A DNA stretch of 64,000 nucleotides from CAMDKS01 sp964402975. Its GTDB lineage: Bacteria > Bdellovibrionota_B > Oligoflexia > Oligoflexales > RGVZ01. A program made the position numbers and the translations under genes. The notes beneath the pieces were generated by a model. It was not told where the DNA came from and did not search any database. It was given only the letters and a program-made list of their open reading frames with translations. The DNA is taken from contig CAYOEM010000012.1 of NCBI GenBank assembly GCA_964402975.1, positions 13,156 through 77,155 of the forward strand, given 5' to 3'. This document shows, in pieces, positions 50,037 to 59,440 of this stretch. Each line of letters starts with the position of its first letter. Positions within the stretch are counted from its first letter, which is position 1.

Positions 50037-52426
50037 TACCTCACGACTTCGTGAAGCCATCCATCGAGGATGGCTTTATTTTCGCCGTTTGAGATTTCAC
50101 TTTCTACATCTCTCAGGATTTCTTCGCGGTACCTTGGGTCTACCTGATATTCACTTTTGATTTCGACTTGGCCGCCAATCGAGGTGCCGTGGTACTCATC
50201 ACCTCCAGCGCGTCGTCGACGTCCACGACCTTGCTGTTTTTGACTTCTTGACGCGGCTTGCTGAGCGTCACGAAGAAGCCTGCCAGCAAGATCCGATGCG
50301 CTTTCAGCTTGTGCAAATTGAGAGCCTTCACCCGCAGTCAAAGTTAGTCCCATAGCTTCAATAGCAGCGTTCAAACGTTCGCCTGCATTAGGAGACAGAG
50401 CGCGAAGTTTGCCAAGTAGCCCATTGGCTTGACTGACATTGCTGTTTTCAGCCGCACGGGAAGCGGGCCACTTTTGTTGTACGTCCGCCAATCGCTCCGC
50501 GGCTCGATCCAGGTCAGTCGATATTTGATCTTGCCGTTGCTGTAGTTCACGCAAGTCATTCTGGGCATTAGCTATCCCCTGCTGGCGCTGTTTTTCGAGC
50601 TTTGCCCGAAGCTGATCTTCCTTGGCTTCAAGCTCCTCAATCCAGGCTCTGTATTGGCTGGCCAGCGTACTCAGATGTCCTTGCGACTTTTTTGGATCAA
50701 GCTCCGCATCGGCAAGAGTTCGGTTAACGTGAGCTTTAAAGGGCTTTTGCTGATTGATCCGCTCCCAGCTTGACGGCGCATTGCCCGGACCAAGAAACTT
50801 AACCCGGACGGCCCATCGCTTGTGACGCTCATCCAAAAAATTTAGCATGCGTGTCGCCATGTGCTTGGCTTCGAGAACTCTTTCTGATGTTGGCTTGTCG
50901 AGAGCTCTAGAGAATGCACGAATCGCTATGAACAAGTCGCGGTCCCGCTCTCGGTCATCTAGTATCTCGTGTTCCAGTAGAAACTCACCCACCTCATCAG
51001 CTATTTCCTGAGTTTTAAACGAAGATTTTGCGCTCATGGCTTCCGCCAATTTCTGGGCCATTTGAGCTAGTTGAGAGCGGTCTAGTCCATCAAAAAAAGG
51101 TGTGTCTTCACTTTGTTTGAGAACGCTTTGCATGGTTTCCGTCGCCTTCGGCGGTATGGCCTGGCCACTGCTGCGTGCATCGTCGAGAGATGACTTGAGG
51201 GAACGCAAAGTGTCCAAAGCTTGTCGGTATCTGCCGTAGGCACTGGCTACCTTGACGTGTATGGGCTGACTTTTTCCAGTTAAAGGACTGGGTTCTGCCC
51301 GGTCTGTCGCCTCGGCAACGATGTCAAATTCAACAACGTCTTCTTCCATCCAAGGCTGGAGATTGAGCTTGTAGACGGTGTCAACGGATGTTGTGTCACC
51401 AGAGATATTCAAAACGGATTCCTGGGCGGTTTTCTGTTTAGTCGTGATTTTTAGGAGAACTTTATCCAAAGGGTGCACTGATGAGACTTTTATTTTTAGA
51501 GTTAACAACTCATGGTCTGGCCAGGGATCTCTACCGAAGGATTCAAAAACCATGTCCACCTTGGGCGTCGGTAGTGGCGTTACCACGATCTTGGCAGCCG
51601 TCTTCGAGGATATTGCCGGTATGATCAAATCTGCCGTCTCAGGCGCGGAAAACTCGGCAGACCATAAAGTTTGCCGAGTGGTGGGTGGTCCAGCCGGGGA
51701 CATTTGAATTGTCAATGGTGGGGTCGTGCCATCAGGCTTTAATGTGATCACCGGCGGCATCTGGGCAGACGAGACCTGTATAATAGTCAATCGAAGCATA
51801 TTCGAAGGAATCAGCTCTATGGTCGGTGGTGAACTGGTTGAAAGACTTATAGGTTCGTTGATGTTGGTCCCGTTGGATTTCTTCGGGGCGGCACCGTCGA
51901 GAATTTCTAGTGTCATGCCCCCTGTTAAGGCGGTCAGTAATTGTCTGGCATCAGCTGCCGCTGTGGTTAGGTCGATAGGAGATTTCGTCAACATAAACGT
52001 CGCAAGCAAACTGGATAAGACAACCGAACCCGCCATGGTGGACAGTCGCTGCGTTTCCCAGGACCTTAACTTTCGCTCTTCAAAAAGAAGCCTAGGCTCC
52101 CAATCCTTATGGGATTCTGATTGATCGGCTTCCCAAAAAGGTGAGTGAGTAGCTGCTGGATACTGAATGTCTAGCGAGAGAAGAAGTGATGATTTGGTAA
52201 TGGTGTGGGGACGTCTTAAAGAAGAAAACCTCAAGACAGAGATACACGTTATAAGTCCGCAGATAATATGGGCCAACGGATATGTTGCATCAATGTCACT
52301 CCACAAAGCTGCAACTATAAGTCCAACAGCAATAGCTCTAAGCACAGATAATGCGATATATATCCTGTGAGTCACCACTTTCGTTTTATTCATTCTGCTT
52401 AGAGATTGTGCGAAGATATTGTCCAT
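50036..52426 (-). CDS. DUF4175-like membrane/coiled-coil protein
   Basis: A protein of 796 residues. Two or three membrane helices in the first ~170 residues (YIALSVLRAIAVGLIVAALW, IICGLITCISVL, VVLSSLLATFML), then beta-rich periplasmic-like domains to about 430, and a long alpha-helical part with a coiled coil at ~600-660 (ELEAKEDQLRAKLEKQRQQG). A Gln/Arg-rich stretch (RSQKQQGRGRRRRAGGDEY) near the C-terminus is probably cytoplasmic. The organisation matches the DUF4175 family of unknown function. It starts 9 bp after the upstream hydrolase gene and its stop overlaps the epimerase start. Confidence 0.65.
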   Translation of the reverse strand: MDNIFAQSLSRMNKTKVVTHRIYIALSVLRAIAVGLIVAALWSDIDATYPLAHIICGLITCISVLRFSSLRRPHTITKSSLLLSLDIQYPAATHSPFWEADQSESHKDWEPRLLFEERKLRSWETQRLSTMAGSVVLSSLLATFMLTKSPIDLTTAAADARQLLTALTGGMTLEILDGAAPKKSNGTNINEPISLSTSSPPTIELIPSNMLRLTIIQVSSAQMPPVITLKPDGTTPPLTIQMSPAGPPTTRQTLWSAEFSAPETADLIIPAISSKTAAKIVVTPLPTPKVDMVFESFGRDPWPDHELLTLKIKVSSVHPLDKVLLKITTKQKTAQESVLNISGDTTSVDTVYKLNLQPWMEEDVVEFDIVAEATDRAEPSPLTGKSQPIHVKVASAYGRYRQALDTLRSLKSSLDDARSSGQAIPPKATETMQSVLKQSEDTPFFDGLDRSQLAQMAQKLAEAMSAKSSFKTQEIADEVGEFLLEHEILDDRERDRDLFIAIRAFSRALDKPTSERVLEAKHMATRMLNFLDERHKRWAVRVKFLGPGNAPSSWERINQQKPFKAHVNRTLADAELDPKKSQGHLSTLASQYRAWIEELEAKEDQLRAKLEKQRQQGIANAQNDLRELQQRQDQISTDLDRAAERLADVQQKWPASRAAENSNVSQANGLLGKLRALSPNAGERLNAAIEAMGLTLTAGEGSQFAQAESASDLAGRLLRDAQQAASRSQKQQGRGRRRRAGGDEYHGTSIGGQVEIKSEYQVDPRYREEILRDVESEISNGENKAILDGWLHEVVR

Positions 52427-52435
52427 CTTAATTAT

Positions 52436-53425
52436 TTAGATCCTAGCGTCGCTTTGGCGATTTTTTGGACTACTTAATATTTCGTGCCAAGCGATGATCT
52501 CAGCAAGAATAGACGACATAGGTATTTTGCCTTCGGTGAATCCATTGTGGTGTACGTTGGCTACGACTCGAGTGGTAATTCGGTTTCTGTCGGGGTTTGA
52601 AAGCGTGATCTGATCCACTGATTCAAATCGTGCAACCTCGTCTTCTCCGGGTTTTAGTATCAATACTGGTTTTTTGATCGATCGAAAGTAGTCACCAAAT
52701 TTATCCATCGCTTCGAATAGCTCACGAGCAAAAGCGAACGTCAGACGCAGTTGAGAGGGGCCGATAAGTGACCTTATAAGTCGAGTGGCCATAGTCTTTC
52801 CGACAACGCGGTGTAAGGGGTTTGAAAATCTCGGGTGTAAACCTGTGGGCACTTTTACTCGCGGTATGATGTCTGCCAGCACACGTATGATCCAACGTTT
52901 AAATCGGCCGGGCATCCATGCAAGTTCCAACGTTGGAGCAGCCAAGACGACCCCGTGGACAAACTGGGGATGTTTGGCAGCCAACTCTGTAGCCACAATC
53001 GCGCCGTACCCTTGGCCCACCACGATGGGAGATTGTCCATTATGGATGTGACGTAGCCATGAGGCGATCTGAAGCACATCCGAGACCAGCTCTTGAAAGC
53101 GATCGAGATGCCCTGACAGGTCGGCGTTAATACCGTGACCTCGTTGATCGTACGAGTAACTGCTAAGTCCGCGGTCACATAAAAATTTCATACACTCCCA
53201 ATACATGTCAGCTCTCTCGCCGACGTCGTGAATGATCAGTATGGGCGCGCTCTTCGCGGCGTTCCTACACCGAAGACCCAGAATGGCTGCGACGTTTGAT
53301 TTGTGATCCACCGGGCAAAGATATTGATAGAGCTCGCCGGACTCGGGTGGCTCAAATTGTTGCCCGTTGGCCAATCTGCGGAGGCTTAACGGTGTTTTTT
53401 GGGTTGATTGAATTTGGCTATCCAT
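52436..53425 (-). CDS. Alpha/beta hydrolase-like protein lacking the nucleophile
   Basis: A 329-residue alpha/beta fold of the monoacylglycerol lipase type (ILIIHDVGERADMYW, YSYDQRGHGINADLSG). At the nucleophile elbow, where G-x-S-x-G is expected, it reads VVGQGYGAIV, so the Ser is a Gly. Other catalytic positions (PGEDEV acid, HHNGF base) are near family-like. Unless a distant residue substitutes, it is probably not a normal esterase and may be regulatory or structural. First gene of the operon with the DUF4175-like protein and epimerase. Confidence 0.8.
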   Translation of the reverse strand: MDSQIQSTQKTPLSLRRLANGQQFEPPESGELYQYLCPVDHKSNVAAILGLRCRNAAKSAPILIIHDVGERADMYWECMKFLCDRGLSSYSYDQRGHGINADLSGHLDRFQELVSDVLQIASWLRHIHNGQSPIVVGQGYGAIVATELAAKHPQFVHGVVLAAPTLELAWMPGRFKRWIIRVLADIIPRVKVPTGLHPRFSNPLHRVVGKTMATRLIRSLIGPSQLRLTFAFARELFEAMDKFGDYFRSIKKPVLILKPGEDEVARFESVDQITLSNPDRNRITTRVVANVHHNGFTEGKIPMSSILAEIIAWHEILSSPKNRQSDARI

Positions 53426-53607
53426 CGCGAAATTATATCGTATTAATGGGGGGTGATGATACTTGGCTGCAACTACCCGAATATTCTAACAAATTCCAAG
53501 GATTCTTTAACTAATTATTTGCATATTCTTTACACGACCTACTTAATTCCCCGTCAAAATCGAGGAGTACTTAAGTCTCATTCGGCAGGGACGCTGGAGG
53601 TGGCAAC

Positions 53608-54468
53608 GTGCTTTCTTTTGGACGGGGCGTAGGGGCAATTTTCAGGTTGGGGCAAAATCGGTCAGCTTTGGAGTTGGTTCCCTTTGTGAAGCCAGGAGCT
53701 CACGTGCATGGTAGAGCTCCGCTATTGTTCATTCATGGGATCGAGTTTGCAACACCCGAGGAAACTCTCAGTGATCTGGTTTGGCCGATGCTTGAGATCC
53801 TTGGGCCGCAGAGAATGGCTGACCGTGAGATCTACGTATTCGTTTGGAACAGTCTTTTAACCAACCGGGTTGCTCTAAGTGACGTATTAGGCGCATCTCT
53901 GCTTGAAAGATTGCGATTTGCCTTCACCGAGCTGCCGAAGTGTCGCAGCTACTTAAAGGACGTTGAGAGGCGAGCTCGGGAGGCGGCTCACTGTTTATTG
54001 CCCTTTGCTCTGGAGTGGAGCTCAGAGAGTCGGGTAGGTCCAACGGTCATTTCTCACAGTATGGGTAGTCTAGTTTGGGCGGAAACACTCAAACTGCTCG
54101 TCCAGGCCACGGACGTCGTCGCAAAACCGGGAATTTGGTGGTCCTTACAACCAGCCATGCACCGGCGAGTCTTTATGGAGGACGGCGAGTACAGCGTTGT
54201 CCCCAAGATATACACAGGCTCAGATTCAAGCAGGGCCGTCGTCTGGTATTCAAGGTTGGATCTAATCCTTAGCACGATTTATCTCCTATCAAAAAGAGGG
54301 TTTGCCCTTGGTCAGTATGGTTGCCCGGTGGGCCGTATCCCGCAAAGGGATGTGACGTCGTGGGTGAAAGAAGCCCACGGAATGCGCCATATACGCTCGA
54401 GTCTGGGGGATTTCTTTGAGCGAATTAAGCCAATTTTAACCGAAGAAGCTGACCTGTACGGCATCTGA
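53608..54468 (+). CDS. Alpha/beta hydrolase-like protein
   Basis: A protein of 286 residues with a GTG start behind GGAGG. The elbow is a normal TVISHSMGSLVWAE (G-x-S-x-G with Ser at the first position), oxyanion LLFIHGIEFATPEE. The acid and base are not obvious (SRLDLIL and EAHGMRH are candidates). It lacks a signal peptide. It belongs to the loosely defined lipase-like hydrolases; no substrate can be assigned. Divergent from the pseudo-hydrolase operon across 182 bp. Confidence 0.7.
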   Translation: MLSFGRGVGAIFRLGQNRSALELVPFVKPGAHVHGRAPLLFIHGIEFATPEETLSDLVWPMLEILGPQRMADREIYVFVWNSLLTNRVALSDVLGASLLERLRFAFTELPKCRSYLKDVERRAREAAHCLLPFALEWSSESRVGPTVISHSMGSLVWAETLKLLVQATDVVAKPGIWWSLQPAMHRRVFMEDGEYSVVPKIYTGSDSSRAVVWYSRLDLILSTIYLLSKRGFALGQYGCPVGRIPQRDVTSWVKEAHGMRHIRSSLGDFFERIKPILTEEADLYGI

Positions 54469-54625
54469 GGATAGGGCGTATTGGTCGTCACCCATCCACT
54501 GCTCTTTAAACATCCTGAATTTATCCTTTTCAGCCTCGCATAGAAGCGGTATAGAGCAGGCCGTCATAAGGGGCGTCCACCTCAGTTTTGGTTGGCCCCG
54601 TCACGTTAGTCACCGGGAGACTTCT

Positions 54626-55075
54626 ATGAAGCCGCAATTTCAAGCCGTAAATCCAACACTAGCCACCAAACAGATTAAATCCATGTTTGACGAGTTTAAG
54701 AGTTTTGCCTTTAAGGGCAGTGTAGTCGATATGGCTGTCGGTGTTGTGATCGGAGCGGCTTTTGGCAAGATTGTAGATTCCCTTGTAAAGAATATTCTGA
54801 TGCCTGCCATCGGTCTTCTAACCCCGGGTGACCAGGGTTATGTAGATTGGAAAATGACCGTTGGATCAAAGTCGATACCTTATGGTTTGTTCTTGGGTGA
54901 AGTTGTTAACTTTTTGATCGTTGCCTTCGCTTTGTATTTATTCATGGTCAAATTCATTGGACTAGTTTTAGCGAAGAAAAAAGCAGAGCAGGCCGAGGCA
55001 GCGCCACCGCCGGAAACAGAGGATCAGAAACTCTTGAAGGAAATCAGAGATCTTTTGGCCACCCAGAAGCGGTGA
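54626..55075 (+). CDS. mscL: Large-conductance mechanosensitive channel MscL
   Basis: A 149-residue protein. The core from about residue 20 (MFDEFKSFAFKGSVVDMAVG, then VVIGAAFGKIVDSLVKNILM) is the MscL first helix, and NFLIVAFALYLFMVKFIG is the second. The C-terminal bundle (EDQKLLKEIRDLLA) is also present. The first ATG has GGGAG seven bases upstream, giving an N-terminal extension of 19 residues; the family start is the Met at residue 20, so the extension may be real or a mis-start. It releases ions under hypo-osmotic stress. Confidence 0.95.
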   Translation: MKPQFQAVNPTLATKQIKSMFDEFKSFAFKGSVVDMAVGVVIGAAFGKIVDSLVKNILMPAIGLLTPGDQGYVDWKMTVGSKSIPYGLFLGEVVNFLIVAFALYLFMVKFIGLVLAKKKAEQAEAAPPPETEDQKLLKEIRDLLATQKR

Positions 55076-55125
55076 TAGCGCTGATTTTTTTTTGCGTAGT
55101 TAAGAATTACTGAAAAGGATATCCG

Positions 55126-55398
55126 ATGCACAGGTTTCTCAGCATTTGTTTTGGTTTTGGAATTACTGGAGCTGTTATTTCCACTTGGATTGCTCCTCGC
55201 GTCATATCGATGCTGGTTACGCCACCCGTAAGTTTTAGCACAAACTGTGAGCCAGCGGCCACGTGGGCCACTGATAAGCTCATCACAGCCCAGCTGGCCG
55301 GTCTTGCTATTGGCATGCTCATTGCGTTTGTTTGGATTGTAAGCCGTAAATTCTCGAAATCGGCTAAGGGCGAAAAAAGTCAGCAGATGGCTCAGTAG
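55126..55398 (+). CDS. Small membrane protein
   Basis: A protein of 90 residues with two membrane helices (residues ~4-22 and ~57-74) and a short extracytoplasmic loop containing one Cys. AAGGAT precedes the ATG. The C-terminus is lysine-rich. No family is recognised. It lies between mscL and the calcium-ATPase gene on the same strand. Confidence 0.55.
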   Translation: MHRFLSICFGFGITGAVISTWIAPRVISMLVTPPVSFSTNCEPAATWATDKLITAQLAGLAIGMLIAFVWIVSRKFSKSAKGEKSQQMAQ

Positions 55399-55428
55399 TC
55401 ACTGCTCTCAAAGGGGCTTTGATATTCA

Positions 55429-58334
55429 ATGCAAAAAAGCTGGCATGAACTCGAAACAAAAGATGTGCTAGCTCTTTTTGACGTTGATATTGACCAGGGC
55501 CTCTCTGCAAAAAATCTTAATGAACTGCGAGAAAAGTACGGTCCAAATAATCTTCCCGAGGCCGAACGCAGGACTTTGGCCAGTATCTTATTGCGTCAAT
55601 TTCTAAGCCCACTCATTTATCTTTTGGTTGTTGCGGCTTTGATCGCGTTGGTGATTGGTCATGGTAAAGACGCGGCAGTGATTTTCGTGGTTATCTTTTT
55701 GAATTCACTTATCGGTGCTGCTCAGGAGGGGCGTGCCGAGGCTTCTCTGGCAGCCTTAAAGAGTCTCACAAAGCTCTCGGCGAAAGTGACAAGAGATGGT
55801 CGAGCCTGCGAGATTGCGGCAAGCGACCTTTTTCCTGGCGATATTTTTCATATTAGTGCGGGAGACGGTGTTCCGACGGACGGCAGAATTATCGAAGCCC
55901 ATGGTCTACAAATTTCAGAAGCCGCATTGACGGGAGAGTCACTGCCCATAAATAAAAAATCTAGCAAACTTCCACCTGAGACTAGCGTGGCCGATCGAAC
56001 CAATATGGTCTACGCGGGCACCCATGTCACTAGCGGGCGAGGCGTTGTTGTTGCAATCAGCACCGGTAAATCTAACGAGCTAGGAAAAATCGCAGCCATG
56101 ACGGGCAAGGTGCCATATGTAAAAACTCGCCTGGAAGCGAGGATTCATGATTTTGGCAAAATGATTGTGAAGGCGTCGGTGCTGTTTTTCTTTCTGACCG
56201 TCATTCTCGGTACCATCCACGGCATGGAATTTTCTGAAATTTTCATGATCGCTATTAGTCAGATGGTTTCAATTGTGCCCGAGGGACTGCCCGTAGCGAT
56301 GACGATTGCATTGGCCGTCGGTGTTCAAAGGATGGCCAAGAGGCGGACCATCGTGCGCCGGCTATCTGCGGTTGAAACTCTTGGATCCACTACGGTCATT
56401 TGCTCAGATAAAACAGGGACGTTGACACGCAATGNNNNNNNNNNNNNNNNNNNNNNNNNNNNNNNNNNNNNNNNNNNNNNNNNNNNNNNNNNNNNNNNNN
56501 NNNNNNNNNNNNNNNNNNNNNNNNNNNNNNNNNNCTTGGATCCACTACGGTCATTTGCTCAGATAAAACAGGGACGTTGACACGCAATGAGATGACCGTT
56601 GTTCGCCTGGCAATTCCCGGGCCACTTGGTCAGTTATCGGTAACTGGGAGCGGATATTCTTGTCAGGGTTACTTCTCAACATGGGGATCATCAAGGCCCC
56701 TAGTCCGCGCAGAGTTATTGAATGACTCCTCTTTTACCCAGCTTATGAGAGCTGCCGTATGTTGTAATGACTCCGACTTAGTGACGCCGCTTCAAGATCG
56801 GGAGCATTGGGATATCACGGGCGATCCAACGGAGGCCGCCTTGTTGGTCTGTGCCGAAAAGAGCGGCCTCAGTCGGCTTGAGCTAAGGAAGGATCAACAG
56901 AGACGTCGGGAGCTCGCATTTGATCCAAACTTCAAGATGATGGCGACCGAGCACGATGATCATGGACGACCTTTGGTGTATGTCAAAGGTGCCCCTGAGG
57001 CTATTTTTGACAGATGTCAGGCAAACCACGAAGTCTTCTCGCATGTCAGTTTAGATCAATACCGCAGTCTGGCCGATCGTATGGCCGCTGACGCGCTGCG
57101 GGTTCTTGCGTTTGGGGTTGTCAAAGATTATCGCCTCGCTATCGATCGGGGGTTTGATCAGCTAACTGGACACATTGAGTTTTTGGGACTTGTAGCACAG
57201 ATGGACCCCCCGCGCGATGAGGCACGGGCTGCCATCACTGAGGCAAAATCAGCAGGAATAAAGCCTGTGATGATAACGGGAGACCATAAGGTAACAGCCG
57301 TGGCAATCGCAGGTCAGCTTGGTATTGCCGAGTCTAGCAATCAGGCGATGTCAGGGGATGAGATGCAGTCTCTGCCGCTTAGTGACTTATCACTCAAGTT
57401 GGAGAACATAACAGTTTTTGCACGAGTTCACCCGGAGCAAAAACTCATGATCGTCAGGGCTTTGCAAGCATCGGGACATGTCGTTGCCATGACCGGCGAC
57501 GGAGTCAATGACGCGCCAGCTTTGGTCCAGGCCGATGTCGGCGTTGCTATGGGAATGGGTGGAACCGAGGTCGCCAAAGAAGCGGCTAAAATAATCATAA
57601 CTGACGATAATTTTGCCACGATCCTTGCGGCCGTCGCAGAAGGTCGGCTGGTCTACCAGAACATAAAAAAATTACTGCTTTTTTTATTTGTCACATCAAT
57701 CGACGAGCTGGTGGTGCTGCTGCTGGCGCTTCTATTTGGATTTCACGCGCCACTGGCTGCCGTCCAAATACTTTGGATTAACCTGGTATCGGAGACCGCC
57801 TTGACGGTGAATCTTATTATGGAGCCTATGGAGGGCCATGAAATGCGCCGGCCACCCACGTCACCGCAGGAGCCTTTATTCGATAAAACCATGCTGGCCC
57901 GTGTGCCTCTCATGATGGGGGCGTCTGTGGTCTCCACTTTTGGATGGTTTTTGTTCCGAACTTATCAAGGCGCACCGGCAGGATTGGTTCAAACGGAAAC
58001 CTTCACCATGTTGGTCGTTTGTCAGTGGTTCAACTTACTCAACTGCCGCTCGTCCACTCGCTCGGCGCTGTCTTGGAGTATTTTTGCTAATAAGTGGCTC
58101 TTGGGTGGCTTGATTATTGCTAACGTGCTGCATGGGCTCGTCATTTACTGGCAGCCTCTGGCTGGCTTCTTTCATACGGAGCCCATTTCGGTTTTTAACG
58201 TGTTTGCAATTGGAGTGGTGGCAAGTTTTGTTTTGTGGACCGAGGAAATTAGAAAAATTTATGCGCGTAGGTTGCTAACCTCCCGAATTCACACAACTTG
58301 CCTTAAAATGGGACAAATTGTTAAAAATTTATAA
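55429..58334 (+). CDS. P-type calcium-transporting ATPase (P2A-like), split by assembly gap
   Basis: In the raw sequence the frame is broken by 100 Ns (56435-56534). The 55 bases before the gap (56380-56434) are identical to the 55 after it (56535-56589). Removing one copy and the Ns gives an in-frame gene of 917 codons. Motifs: N-terminal cation-ATPase region, ALTGESLPIN (actuator), VPEGLPVAM in TM4, DKTGTLTRNEM (phosphorylated Asp), KGAPEAIFDRC, MITGDHKVTA and MTGDGVNDAPAL (hinge), and C-terminal membrane helices. The PEGLP and overall layout fit SERCA/PMCA-like Ca2+ pumps. See findings for the gap. Confidence 0.9.
56435..56534. other. Run of 100 N, artefactual assembly gap
   Basis: The flanks share an exact 55-bp overlap (56380-56434 and 56535-56589), so the contigs meet and the Ns stand for no missing bases. 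Confidence 0.9.
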
Positions 58335-58423
58335 ATTACCCAAAAAATTGCTTTTTATTATTTTCAGACGATCTGAGAAGCGCTACACTCATGGACAGAG
58401 CTTAAATCATTGTTTTTACAGTT

Positions 58424-58442
58424 TTCCGCAGGGACTGCGGAA
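58424..58442. promoter_or_regulatory. Perfect inverted repeat TTCCGCA-N5-TGCGGAA
   Basis: Seven-base arms around GGGAC, 40 bp before the start of the EEP gene. Either an operator or a hairpin in the mRNA leader. Confidence 0.45.
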
Positions 58443-58481
58443 TACGTTGCGCACTGCCCGCTAACCGCAGAAGGAGACTGC

Positions 58482-59384
58482 ATGAGACTTAAATCCTTAC
58501 GAGCGCTTTTAGTTCTTCTCTTGGTGGCAGGAGGCGGGTCTGATTTTGCTCAGGCTAGCATCGGCGCGTCGGGCGGGAAAGGTCAGTTGACTCTCGTTCA
58601 GTTCAATCTTCGCTGGTTTGGTCAGCGTAAGATTGAAAATGGTCAAAATAAAGAAATCATTGAAGAAACCAGGATCCCAACAATCCGTAAACATATGACC
58701 GACAATGGCCTGATGGGTGACGTACTGGCTTTCGAAGAGATTGTTGATGTGAAGCTATTGGCAGAGGTGCTGCTGGAGCGTCGCTACGCATGTCAGTCCT
58801 ACAGTCATAAAGACCCCGATCATCAGCACGTTGTCGTATGTGTGAAGCCTCATCTTCGCTTTGAAAAAGCCCCAAGTTCCAAGTCATTCACTTTAGACGA
58901 GGTTGATATCACTGGCGAACTTCGACCAGCTGTCCACGGTATCGTCAAGACAAGTTCTGGAAAACCACTCATGCATCTTTTTGCCGTGCACTTGAAGTCT
59001 GCGCCAGAGTTCTCGTCCGTGCGCGTTAAGCAGATGCAGGTCATTTCCGATTACGTCAAGCGCCAAGACACCCATCTACCTTTCACGATCGTTGGTGACT
59101 TCAACACCTACAATGACGATCCTGAGAACTTCACTCGAATTTTATCTGGTAACCAAATGGAAGAGGTTCCGTCTCCTGAGTCATATTCCTGGGCGACCAC
59201 CCATGAATCCTATCAGCCTGCAAAGTTTGACCGCGCATGGATGACCGGCACTTTGGCAGATAAAGTGACGTTTCATCATGTTGTTGGTCCTTGTAATCAG
59301 AGTGATCGAGGAAAGCTGCAGCGATATAATGATCAGGTATCTGATCACTGTGCGGTCAAAACGATTTTCGACATTACTGATTAA
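58482..59384 (+). CDS. Exported endonuclease/exonuclease/phosphatase-family protein
   Basis: The ATG at 58482 follows AAGGAGAC; the product is 300 residues. A signal peptide (LVLLLVAGGGSDFAQAS) precedes an EEP fold. LTLVQFNLRWFG opens it, LAFEEIVD carries the metal Glu, FAVHLKSAPE the His, VGDFNTYNDDPENF the catalytic Asp-Asn, and QVSDHCAV the final Asp-His. It belongs to the DNase I/sphingomyelinase superfamily and acts on nucleic acid or phosphodiester substrates outside the cytoplasm; which one cannot be told. Followed by a terminator. Confidence 0.85.
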   Translation: MRLKSLRALLVLLLVAGGGSDFAQASIGASGGKGQLTLVQFNLRWFGQRKIENGQNKEIIEETRIPTIRKHMTDNGLMGDVLAFEEIVDVKLLAEVLLERRYACQSYSHKDPDHQHVVVCVKPHLRFEKAPSSKSFTLDEVDITGELRPAVHGIVKTSSGKPLMHLFAVHLKSAPEFSSVRVKQMQVISDYVKRQDTHLPFTIVGDFNTYNDDPENFTRILSGNQMEEVPSPESYSWATTHESYQPAKFDRAWMTGTLADKVTFHHVVGPCNQSDRGKLQRYNDQVSDHCAVKTIFDITD

Positions 59385-59405
59385 AGAGAGACTTCACGTT
59401 CATAC

Positions 59406-59440
59406 AAAAAACCCCATCCGGCAGGATGGGGTTTTGTTTT
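59406..59440. terminator. Bidirectional terminator
   Basis: ACCCCATCC-GGCA-GGATGGGGT with A and T runs either side. It ends both the EEP gene and the convergent lipoprotein gene, overlapping the stop of the latter. Confidence 0.85.

Noticed and set aside
55429..58334. Two separate truncated P-type ATPase genes
   Set aside because: The break is only the N run between identical 55-bp ends; the joined frame is intact.
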